A DNA stretch of 5,454 nt from the NCBI GenBank assembly GCA_937859895.1, contig CALMAV010000525.1, positions 1 to 5,454 on the forward strand, read 5' to 3'. The notes under the pieces were generated by a model, which ran no database searches, had not been told where the DNA came from, and was given only the letters and a program-made list of their open reading frames with translations. Positions within the stretch are counted from its first letter, which is position 1. Every line of letters starts with the position of its first letter. The position numbers and the translations under genes were made by a program. Positions 1-5,371 of the stretch are shown piece after piece. This DNA comes from an uncultured Bryobacterales bacterium. Its GTDB lineage: Bacteria; Acidobacteriota; Terriglobia; Bryobacterales; Bryobacteraceae.

Positions 1-1021
1 AGCCACTCAGGGCCCCCGCCGTTTGCTCTCCAAAGACCCGGGCACATTCGTACTCTTTGCAGACAGCGGTGAAAGCTTCAGGTGCGCTCTCTGTGTTTGA
101 ATTAGTCAGTATCGCCACTGGCCCCGGAAAGCGACGAGCCCCGAAAGCGCTTGTGTCCGTCACCATCTGATAAGTACTTCCTAGACGTGGAACTTCACTG
201 AAGAGCCGCTTGCCGCCGCCAAGAAGAGATCCAGCAAGGAAGTTAGTCACTTCTGAATCTCCGCCAACACAACTCCTAAGATCAAGAATCAGTCCGCGTG
301 AGCGACACACCGCCTCCCAAAGATGCTGGAGCCGTTTGCCCGGTAGATCACTTGATTGAAGGGTGAATAGCCGAAGATGAGCGATGTCGGCTCCAGGATG
401 TTCGAGCACCGCAGTCTCAAAACCTGTTGGTCTGGTCACTCGCTGGGCCTTGACGACAGCGGTCACGCCGCGACGTCTTACCTGCACTTCCGCTACAGAT
501 CCAGGTGGACCGAAATCGGGATTCCCATATACTTCTTCGAGTCTCGCAAGTGTCAGCGGTCGCAGCTTGTTTGCTTCAACTTCGTCAACGGACAAAATCT
601 CATCCCCGAATTGGAACTGCTTTATAACTTGCGGATTTTTGGACGTCAACTCGTAACGGACGAACACTCTGCTACCCAAGATGTCGAAGCAAAACGGAAG
701 CATGTTTTCATGCATGTCCCACTCCTCACGCGAGTAGAGGGAAACATGAGAGTTGTGCAACCGGCTTAGCATTTCGCGGAGCACTATCAATAATTGCTGA
801 CGTGAGGTGCATGCTTGAACTCGCGGCTTGAACTCAAGATACATTTGCGGCCAATGAACTCCTCGCGTGCTCGAATCATAGAATTCATCCCGCACACCCG
901 TCCAGACTGCATCGAAAACCCGCAAGCTGAGTGCGGAGTCGATCGCCTGTCCGAAGAGAAACGGCTTCAGACAAGCACTTGATAAGAGAGATCGTCGCGA
1001 GAGCAAGGTTTGCTTTGACAC
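1..1021 (-). CDS. S41-family (tail-specific protease/tricorn-like) peptidase, secreted, C-terminus cut by window edge
   Basis: 340 codons are visible on the minus strand; the 3' end lies outside the window. The frame is open from a GTG at 1021-1019, with an in-frame TAG four codons upstream, so GTG (or TTG at 1006) must be the start. Residues 7-26 resemble a twin-arginine signal (LSRRSLLSSA, then a hydrophobic stretch ending FGQA), so export is likely. The N-terminal helical part (about 35-95) carries VRDEFYD and LHNSHVSLY, typical of S41 peptidases. A PDZ-like part follows (GDEILSVDEVEA at 139-150). The protease core has GLILDLRSCVGGD (243-255) and PVAILTNSNTESAPE, with the predicted nucleophile Ser312, then VFGEQTAGA. 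The lysine that follows GExTxG in CtpA/Prc enzymes is Ala337 here, so this is the tricorn/IRBP-like branch rather than a Ser-Lys CtpA. About 60 residues are probably missing. It lies downstream of the DUF1330-like gene, 97 bp away. Substrate unknown. Confidence 0.88.
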   Translation of the reverse strand, partial: MSKQTLLSRRSLLSSACLKPFLFGQAIDSALSLRVFDAVWTGVRDEFYDSSTRGVHWPQMYLEFKPRVQACTSRQQLLIVLREMLSRLHNSHVSLYSREEWDMHENMLPFCFDILGSRVFVRYELTSKNPQVIKQFQFGDEILSVDEVEANKLRPLTLARLEEVYGNPDFGPPGSVAEVQVRRRGVTAVVKAQRVTRPTGFETAVLEHPGADIAHLRLFTLQSSDLPGKRLQHLWEAVCRSRGLILDLRSCVGGDSEVTNFLAGSLLGGGKRLFSEVPRLGSTYQMVTDTSAFGARRFPGPVAILTNSNTESAPEAFTAVCKEYECARVFGEQTAGALSG

Positions 1022-1031
1022 GCATTGACAC
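1015..1031. repeat. Short direct repeat TTGACAC x2 at the peptidase start
   Basis: TTGACAC occurs at 1015-1021 and again at 1025-1031 on the plus strand, exactly 10 bp apart (one helical turn), and covers the GTG start of the S41 peptidase gene. The second copy, with its preceding A, is identical to the ATTGACA arm of the palindrome between tetR and the hydrolase (2350-2356). The repeat is visible; any regulatory role is a guess. The rest of the 97-bp spacer (1022-1120) shows no convincing promoter or terminator. Confidence 0.3.
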
Positions 1032-1120
1032 TATAGGACGTTCTCAGTTCAGGAGGTTGCTTCGGAGGTGTGCGGCCCGCAAACAGGCTTGCTACGGTGT
1101 ACGCCCAGCAGCTATTCAAC

Positions 1121-1552
1121 TCAACCCTGGGGCTGCGGCAGCGTTGCGATTAGCCGCCAGTCTGCCAGCGCAGCTCTTCGATGCGGGTCCGCATCTTGCT
1201 TGTACTCCGGGCTCTCCACAACACCACGAAAGGCAGCAAAGTTGGGGTATTCGACGAGCACAATATCGTCCCATTGCTCCTCCGCAGGCCCGACAAGCCT
1301 AGCCAGCACAGCGCCTATAAATATCAGCTTGAAATTCTTCGTAGTCTCCGAGCGCGCCGCGATCTCTGCAAACGCCGGAACGTACCGCTGGTAGTAAGCC
1401 TCCCGTCCGGAGCAAGAGGCAAACTCAGTTTGGCCGCCATAATCAGCCTGCTCTCTGTAACGGAGCAGGTTCAGCATGACAAAAGGCGTGTTCTCCCGTA
1501 TAACTTCAGAAGCAGCCGAGATACTCTGGGGATCTAATTCAGTGGTTATCAT
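1121..1552 (-). CDS. DUF1330-like small protein (dimeric alpha/beta-barrel type)
   Basis: 143 residues. The pattern fits the DUF1330 group of ferredoxin-like, dimeric alpha/beta-barrel proteins: FVMLNLLRYRE near residues 24-34, GREAYYQRYVPAF at 49-61, an IFIGAVLARLVGP strand-turn at 77-89, and WDDIVLVEYPNFAAFRGV at 94-111, followed by SPEYKQDADPHRRAALADWRL at 114-133. No signal peptide or membrane segment is present, so it should be cytosolic. The biochemical role of the family is not established; relatives often sit next to catabolic enzymes. The ATG at 1552 follows a purine-rich AAGAAAGAAGGAAT stretch that can serve as a Shine-Dalgarno region. The hydrolase stop codon is only 46 bp upstream on the same strand, so co-transcription from the tetR-facing promoter is likely. 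Stop TGA at 1123-1121. Confidence 0.82.
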   Translation of the reverse strand: MITTELDPQSISAASEVIRENTPFVMLNLLRYREQADYGGQTEFASCSGREAYYQRYVPAFAEIAARSETTKNFKLIFIGAVLARLVGPAEEQWDDIVLVEYPNFAAFRGVVESPEYKQDADPHRRAALADWRLIATLPQPQG

Positions 1553-1598
1553 ATTCCTTCTTTCTTTTAAATTGCCGATCTTCGAATGCGGCCAACGT

Positions 1599-2333
1599 TC
1601 ACCTTGAAGCGGCGGCAGCTTGCCAATGCTCCTCCAGAGCTTGCGCTACTTCAACGGGCTTTTGAAGGAGGAACCAATGTCCAGCGTTAAGCTTCAGCAC
1701 CCGCCGCGCTCTGGTTTCTCGTCCCAGGCGATCTGCAAACTCCACCGGGCAAGCTTCGTCCGCGATACCCCAGAAAACAAGACCGGGAGAAGTGATATTT
1801 GCTAACCCCGGCTCCCATTCGCTTCCGACGTGAACCGCAGATCGATACAGCCGAAGAATGGAGTCTTTCATTCTGTTATCCATCTGAACCGCAGCTTCAA
1901 CCGCAAGAGCAGGAGGTACACCGAGCTGCTCAAGGCGCTGGCTGAACTGCTCGGAGTCCAGCTTCGCCATCCACTCCTCTCCAGCCCCGGGAGTTTGAAA
2001 GATCTTTGCCAGCTCGTGCCACTCATAATCCTTGCTGACCGGTCCACCGCCCGCTGCCCAGGTCCGAACCAGGTCAGGCCGCAGTGAGGCGACGCGGACA
2101 GTCAGGAGACAGCCCCAGTCGTGGCCAACCAAGTCGACAGGTTCGGACTGCTGCTCGAGCTGCCCAATGATCCAATTGACATACTCCTCTTTAGTTGCTT
2201 TGAAGCCGTCTGGAACGGCGCTATCAAAGCCTGGAAGAGCAAGGGTAATGACATCGGATCGAGATAAGCGTGGAAGCACTTCCTCCCAAACTCGATAAGT
2301 ATCCGGAACACCATGTATAAAAACAGCAGGCAT
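1599..2333 (-). CDS. Alpha/beta-fold hydrolase with Asp nucleophile (epoxide hydrolase/haloalkane dehalogenase-like)
   Basis: 244 residues, complete. Visible core: the oxyanion-region HGVP (7-10), PGF (34-36), the nucleophile elbow VGHDWG (69-74) with Asp72, the acid in FWGIADEACP (Asp192) and the base in NAGHW (His219). A GHDWG elbow with Asp rather than Ser is the signature of epoxide hydrolases and haloalkane dehalogenases, which form an ester on Asp that water then breaks with help from His. The cap region (about 100-175) is short and includes RLYRSAV near 161-167. The HGVP motif lacks the Asn of dehalogenases (HGNP), so a dehalogenase is less likely, but the substrate cannot be named. 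The protein begins almost at the first core strand (MPAVFIHG). A good AAGGA site 4 bp before the ATG, and an in-frame stop upstream, support this start. It is divergent from tetR across a palindromic spacer, which suggests repression by that regulator. No signal peptide: cytosolic. Confidence 0.9.
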   Translation of the reverse strand: MPAVFIHGVPDTYRVWEEVLPRLSRSDVITLALPGFDSAVPDGFKATKEEYVNWIIGQLEQQSEPVDLVGHDWGCLLTVRVASLRPDLVRTWAAGGGPVSKDYEWHELAKIFQTPGAGEEWMAKLDSEQFSQRLEQLGVPPALAVEAAVQMDNRMKDSILRLYRSAVHVGSEWEPGLANITSPGLVFWGIADEACPVEFADRLGRETRARRVLKLNAGHWFLLQKPVEVAQALEEHWQAAAASR

Positions 2334-2337
2334 CGAT

Positions 2338-2342
2338 TCCTT
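2338..2342 (-). promoter_or_regulatory. Shine-Dalgarno site of the alpha/beta hydrolase
   Basis: AAGGA on the minus strand, 4 bases before the ATG at 2333. It fixes the unusually early start of the hydrolase (first core strand at residue 3), since the upstream in-frame sequence has no other good start before a TGA. Confidence 0.6.
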
Positions 2343-2348
2343 GAGCCA

Positions 2349-2378
2349 TATTGACAGTTTATTGTTATGTTGTCAATA
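2349..2378. promoter_or_regulatory. Candidate TetR operator: 8-bp perfect inverted repeat in the divergent spacer
   Basis: TATTGACA (2349-2356) and TGTCAATA (2371-2378) are exact reverse complements separated by 14 bp, giving a 30-bp palindrome. It sits in the 99-bp spacer between the leftward hydrolase and the rightward tetR, the usual place for a TetR-family operator that controls both the neighbour and the regulator itself. Each arm also contains TTGACA, which matches a -35 hexamer, one on each strand, but neither is followed by a convincing -10 at the right distance. The symmetry is seen; binding by this TetR is inferred. Confidence 0.6.
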
Positions 2379-2392
2379 CGTTATTTCGTCAG
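2364..2392 (-). promoter_or_regulatory. Candidate sigma70-type promoter for the hydrolase operon
   Basis: On the minus strand, CTGACG (2392-2387, 4 of 6 to TTGACA) and CATAAC (2369-2364, 4 of 6 to TATAAT) are separated by 17 bp. Transcription would start near 2357, leaving a leader of about 24 nt that includes the AAGGA site. The candidate operator covers the -10 and start point, so a bound repressor would block it. An alternative using the TTGACA arm at 2376-2371 with CAATAT as -10 would start inside the ribosome site and is less likely. Confidence 0.3.
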
Positions 2393-2432
2393 ACGCTCCT
2401 GTAGTGTAATCCGGACATAATGGTGACTATGC

Positions 2433-3011
2433 ATGGCATTGAAGCAGACAGCGACTGAAACAAGCCTTCGGAGAGACCGCATCATCACCGCCGCGACGGA
2501 CGTATTTCTTCGCTACGGTCACGCGCGCACAACCATGGGTGATGTCGCGGAAGAAGCTGGCATCTCCCGGCCCTCCCTCTACCTCGTGTTTCCACGCAAG
2601 GAGGATATCTTTGCTGCCGTCATTGAACGCATGACTCACGACACGCTACAGCGATACCGTGAGAACCTGCCCAAATTGAAAAGCCTGGGGAAAAAACTAC
2701 ACTTCTGCTGCGAGCAGTGGGCCGGGCACGGTTACGATCTGACCAAAGCGCATCCAGATGCCAGAGACGTCTTCAATCTGGCATTCCCTCCAGTAAGAGA
2801 AATGTACGGGGCTCTCGAGGCGTTCCTGGCCGACCTTCTTCGCGATGCAGTCGCTTCCTCGAAGCTAAAAACTAGACCAGAAGAACTGGTCCGCATCCTG
2901 CTTTTTGGAATGCGCGGCTTCAAAGACATTGCCGAGGACGGAGCGCACATGCGCCGTCTAATCGCATTGCAAGTAGACGTAGTCTTAGGGGCGATAGGCG
3001 CTAACAAGTAG
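2433..3011 (+). CDS. TetR/AcrR-family transcriptional regulator
   Basis: 192 residues, the usual size for the family. The N-terminal TetR DNA-binding domain spans about residues 13-60: IITAATDVFLRYGHARTT is helix 1 with its turn, and MGDVAEEAGISRPSLYLVF is the helix-turn-helix with the recognition helix at SRPSLYLVF. It is followed by KEDIFAAVIE, the start of helix 4. Residues from about 65 on form the variable, all-helical ligand and dimerisation domain, which does not reveal the ligand. The ATG at 2433 has no clear Shine-Dalgarno sequence. TGTAAT (2405-2410) is a possible -10, without a good -35. The gene is divergent from an alpha/beta hydrolase with a palindrome between them, so the expected job is to repress the hydrolase operon, and perhaps itself, until a ligand binds. 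The DUF433 gene follows after 18 bp and could be read through from tetR. Confidence 0.93.
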   Translation: MALKQTATETSLRRDRIITAATDVFLRYGHARTTMGDVAEEAGISRPSLYLVFPRKEDIFAAVIERMTHDTLQRYRENLPKLKSLGKKLHFCCEQWAGHGYDLTKAHPDARDVFNLAFPPVREMYGALEAFLADLLRDAVASSKLKTRPEELVRILLFGMRGFKDIAEDGAHMRRLIALQVDVVLGAIGANK

Positions 3012-3029
3012 TTCAAGAGTCACGGTCCA

Positions 3030-3272
3030 ATGGATTCGATGGTGCCTGCCAATCCTTATCTGTCACACATTGTCAGCAAACCCGGTGTTCGTTCCGGGCG
3101 GCCCTGTGTCAGAGACACCCGAATTACAGTGCAGGAGGTTCTGCAATGGCTGGCAGCCGGTGCTACAGAAAGCGAGATCCTAAACGACTATCCGTATCTC
3201 AACAGTGACGACTTTAAGGCAGTATTTGCTTTCGCAGCACAGTGCCAGGATGCTCAAACCGTATCTCTGTGA
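3030..3272 (+). CDS. DUF433 antitoxin of a VapBC-like toxin-antitoxin pair
   Basis: 80 residues. The DUF433 signature is clear: IVSKPGVRSGRPCVRDTRITV (14-34), then a helical, winged-helix-like part with VLQWLAAGATESEILNDYP (37-55) and LNSDDFKAVFAFAA (57-70). DUF433 proteins are small DNA-binding antitoxins that are encoded before a DUF5615 PIN-like toxin, exactly as here: the stop TGA (3270-3272) overlaps the toxin GTG (3269-3271). The frame is intact and all motif positions look normal. Two starts are possible, ATG at 3030 or 3039; neither has a strong ribosome site, and family members usually begin close to the SKPG motif. It would neutralise the toxin and autoregulate the pair, but the toxin frame is broken here, so its present role is uncertain. 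Confidence 0.88.
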   Translation: MDSMVPANPYLSHIVSKPGVRSGRPCVRDTRITVQEVLQWLAAGATESEILNDYPYLNSDDFKAVFAFAAQCQDAQTVSL

Positions 3273-3606
3273 AGCTGCTATTTGACGCTAACCTCTCGCC
3301 TAAACTAATCCAGCCACTCGCCGCTCTGTTTCCGGGATCAACTCACTTGTTTAGAATCCCGCTTCCCCGGAATACTGACGACATTGATATCTGGCTTATG
3401 CCAAGGAAAACGGGTTCGATATCGTCACCACAGACGGCGATGATTTCCCGCCACTAGTCAAGACGCTGAGAGCGCCGCGTAACGTGATTGTGTTGGAGAG
3501 TTGGCGGTACCCGACTAAAGTTGCTTTGGAACTAATACAACGCAACGCGATGGCAATCACTGAGCTATCTCAAAGTAACCACGGCTTACTAACGCTACGG
3601 GCTTAG
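3269..3606 (+). pseudogene. DUF5615 PIN-like toxin, frameshifted
   Basis: The first part starts with GTG at 3269 and reads KLLFDANLSPKLIQPLAALF and PGSTHL, then RNTDDIDIWL, the normal N-terminal half of a DUF5615 (Mut7-C/PIN-like) toxin with its first acidic residue in FDANLS. After TGG at 3392-3394 the frame runs into unrelated residues and stops at 3455-3457. Moving to the next frame from 3397 gives YAKENGFDIVTTDGDDF, then PRNVIVLESW, and continues to a TAG at 3604-3606, which is the normal second half of the family, including the second acidic motif TTDGDDF. Adding one base around 3395-3397 (probably a T in CTTTAT, now CTTAT) restores about 112 residues, the usual family length. The lesion is therefore a single-base deletion or a sequencing or assembly error. 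There is no slippery heptamer to suggest programmed frameshifting. The GTGA overlap implies translational coupling to the antitoxin. Confidence 0.85.
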
Positions 3607-3627
3607 GCAGATTCGAACGACAATCCC

Positions 3628-3647
3628 TCTTTTTTAGACAAAAAAGA
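3628..3647. terminator. A/T-rich hairpin between convergent genes, possible weak bidirectional terminator
   Basis: TCTTTTTT (3628-3635) and AAAAAAGA (3640-3647) are exact reverse complements with a 4-base AGAC loop. It lies just after the toxin stop (3606) and spans the TAA stop of the minus-strand membrane peptidase (3636-3634). The stem has only one G/C pair per side and no GC-rich base, so it is a poor intrinsic terminator by classical rules. Its position between two converging genes is the main argument. Confidence 0.3.
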
Positions 3648-4629
3648 TTCGCCAAGTGGTAACCACCAAAGCATGGGTGACCATCGGAACGCGAACGCTC
3701 CGGCTCTTCACATAGGCCATTCCGCAGAAGACTCCAAGCAGTGTCCCAACCAGCGCTCGCCGCCAATTCGGGAAGGCGTGAAACCAGAGATGCGCTGTGC
3801 CGAACAGAATCGCAGAAACCACAACAGCAGCCACGGGGGACGAACTCGCATTCAAAACTGCTCGCGCAATCACACCTCGAAACAGCAACTCTTCTCCCAG
3901 CGCCACCACCCAGAGAATTCCAAAGAAAGTTCCTACGGTAATACCGGCGATCACCAATGGCTCTTTATGGAGCGGCGCCCAATGCACGTCCTGCAGTCCC
4001 AGTGCCAGAACCGCAATTGGCACAATAGCGACCAGGTACCACAGCACACCCGCTTTCCATTCGTGCATCGCTGGCCACAGCCCAAAGGAGCCAGGATCCC
4101 AGCGCCGCAATCCCAGTAGCGCGAAGATTCCGACTCGCAGCCACATCACATGCCCCAGCACATCAACGTGAATCGTAGGATCAGGAGACTGATAGATCCG
4201 CACGAAAACACGCGCCACAATCGGCGCTGCGGCCACGACAAGAAAACCGAGATCGTAAAGGAGACGACGGGGCAGCACGGCCTGCCAAACAGACAGCACC
4301 GCCGTTAAACCAAGCAGAAGGTAGAAAGCACGGGCGCGAAAGGTTCCGGTTGCCAAACTGAAAACCAGATACGGAAGGACGGCACTGCCCCAGAGAGCCA
4401 ATGCCTCTGTTCGCGGCGATCCAGTACGCACCAGCGCCTCCCGCACGCTGCGAAAGGTTGCTGTTAAATAAAACAGAGCTTCTAATAGGAAGGCAGGCAG
4501 AACCGCCGTTGAAATCCATGGGTCAGTCGGATGCTGCTGGCCATAGACAACTGCTGCAATCGATAACGCGATGAAGACCAGAATGCATGTAATCCAAAAT
4601 GGCCGGAAGGCACGCAACACCGCCCTCAT
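3634..4629 (-). CDS. CPBP-family intramembrane glutamic peptidase (CAAX protease-like)
   Basis: 331 residues, strongly hydrophobic, with about eight to ten predicted membrane segments (for example 11-30, 41-58, 100-118, 126-145, 195-212, 226-244, 263-280, 293-308). The C-terminal CPBP core holds motif 1, GEELLFRG (EExxxR: Glu246, Glu247, Arg251), and motif 2, FGTAH (Phe276, His280), followed by the conserved region ALVGTLLGVFCGMAYVKSRS and a third His in VTHALVV (His319). The family is named for CAAX prenyl proteases and bacteriocin self-immunity proteins; substrates of most bacterial members are unknown. The Asn/Asp usually four residues after the third His is Val323 here. The long N-terminal membrane region (about 190 residues before the core) is larger than in minimal members. 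Start at ATG 4629; a downstream GTG at 4620 is possible. The 5' end overlaps the divergent secreted-protein gene by about 59 bp. Confidence 0.88.
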   Translation of the reverse strand: MRAVLRAFRPFWITCILVFIALSIAAVVYGQQHPTDPWISTAVLPAFLLEALFYLTATFRSVREALVRTGSPRTEALALWGSAVLPYLVFSLATGTFRARAFYLLLGLTAVLSVWQAVLPRRLLYDLGFLVVAAAPIVARVFVRIYQSPDPTIHVDVLGHVMWLRVGIFALLGLRRWDPGSFGLWPAMHEWKAGVLWYLVAIVPIAVLALGLQDVHWAPLHKEPLVIAGITVGTFFGILWVVALGEELLFRGVIARAVLNASSSPVAAVVVSAILFGTAHLWFHAFPNWRRALVGTLLGVFCGMAYVKSRSVRVPMVTHALVVTTWRIFFV

Positions 4630-5371
4630 CGTAGCATCGGTTTTGCTATCGGCTGTCTACGTGATGCAAGCGGCTGACCCGCCCTCGGGACTCCTCCGTC
4701 GGATCGCTGAGGCCGAGACCAAGAGTGCTGCGGCGCGAGCCAACTATACCTATCGCCAGTCGCTCACCATTCAAGAATTCAATAACGCAGGCGTTACGGC
4801 AGGCCAATATCATGAAGTGCGTGACATCACATTCTCTCCCAATCGCGTCCGGTATGAGCAAGTTGTCGAGCAACCGCAAAACACGCTTACCCGCATTAAA
4901 CTGACTCCGGAAGACTTCGCTGACCTGCGCGATATTCAGCCTTACCTGCTGACTTCCGACCAAGTCTCACTCTACGAAGGCAAGTACAAAGGCGAAGAGA
5001 CCATGGACGGCGAACGCTGCTTCGTCGAGTATGTGCGGCCGCGCCAAATCCTTTCGGGCCAGCGCTTCTTCGAAGGCACGCTTTGGGTACGGCAATCGGA
5101 TCTGGCAGTGATAAGAACCGAAGGTCAGGCCGTTCCACAGATCGAAACGCTACGCCAACAGAATCTGTTCCCACACTTCACCACGCTGCGCCGGCCTATC
5201 GACGGCCAGTGGGTGTTCCCAGTGGAAACGTATGCCGACGACACCTTGTTCTTCCGTGCGCGACCTCAGCGTATCCGCATCATTGTTCGTTACTTGAACT
5301 ACCAGCACTTCGGAACCGAGTCGTCGGTAAAGTTCGGCGAGCAACCGCAGCCATCGCCTCCGCAGCACTAA
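4571..5371 (+). CDS. Secreted LolA-like (outer-membrane lipoprotein-sorting-like) protein of unknown function
   Basis: 266 residues. A Sec signal peptide is visible: the basic NGRKARNT (10-17), the hydrophobic ALIVASVLLSAVYVM (18-32) and a likely cut near MQAA|D (34-36). The mature part has the pattern of LolA-like beta-rich proteins of Acidobacteriota: a helix RRIAEAETKSAAARANYTYRQ (43-63), then alternating strands such as EVRDITFSPNRVRYEQVV and LYEGKYKGEETMDGERCFVEY, then FFEGTLWVRQSDLAVIRTEGQ, a turn-rich stretch with FPVETYADD, and a Pro/Gln-rich tail. This resembles a lipid- or lipoprotein-binding half-barrel, but a real LolA role is not shown. ATG 4571 is chosen, with ATG 4583 as alternative; neither has a good Shine-Dalgarno, and both keep the basic n-region. 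The start lies inside the minus-strand peptidase gene. The stop TAA (5369-5371) overlaps the convergent gene's stop. Confidence 0.8.
   Translation: MKTRMHVIQNGRKARNTALIVASVLLSAVYVMQAADPPSGLLRRIAEAETKSAAARANYTYRQSLTIQEFNNAGVTAGQYHEVRDITFSPNRVRYEQVVEQPQNTLTRIKLTPEDFADLRDIQPYLLTSDQVSLYEGKYKGEETMDGERCFVEYVRPRQILSGQRFFEGTLWVRQSDLAVIRTEGQAVPQIETLRQQNLFPHFTTLRRPIDGQWVFPVETYADDTLFFRARPQRIRIIVRYLNYQHFGTESSVKFGEQPQPSPPQH

Noticed and set aside
377..769. Plus-strand open frame of 130 codons
   Set aside because: It lies wholly opposite the S41 peptidase, whose minus-strand translation carries clear family motifs; the plus translation has no recognisable domain.
1073..1083. TGCGGCCCGCA palindrome in the spacer before the peptidase as a terminator
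   Set aside because: The loop would be a single base and no T-run follows on either strand, so it cannot form a normal intrinsic terminator.
931..1302. Plus-strand open frames across 931-1537
   Set aside because: They are antisense to the peptidase N-terminus and the DUF1330-like gene, with Arg/Ala-rich or Ser-rich composition typical of shadow frames.
2351..2376. Both TTGACA hexamers of the palindrome as -35 boxes of divergent promoters
   Set aside because: The matching -10 positions are poor (CAATAC, CAATAT), and the minus-strand version would start transcription inside the hydrolase ribosome site; the hexamers fit better as operator arms.
2387..2395. Small palindrome CGTCAGACG upstream of tetR
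   Set aside because: Only 4-bp arms around one base, expected often by chance; the 30-bp palindrome next to it is much stronger.
3392..3400. Programmed ribosomal frameshifting in the toxin gene
   Set aside because: No slippery heptamer, downstream pseudoknot or internal Shine-Dalgarno is visible, and other DUF5615 genes are single-frame; a deletion or sequence error is simpler.
3673..4171. Several plus-strand open frames opposite the membrane peptidase
   Set aside because: The minus frame has CPBP motifs and membrane segments; the plus frames are low-complexity, polar and show no domain or ribosome site.
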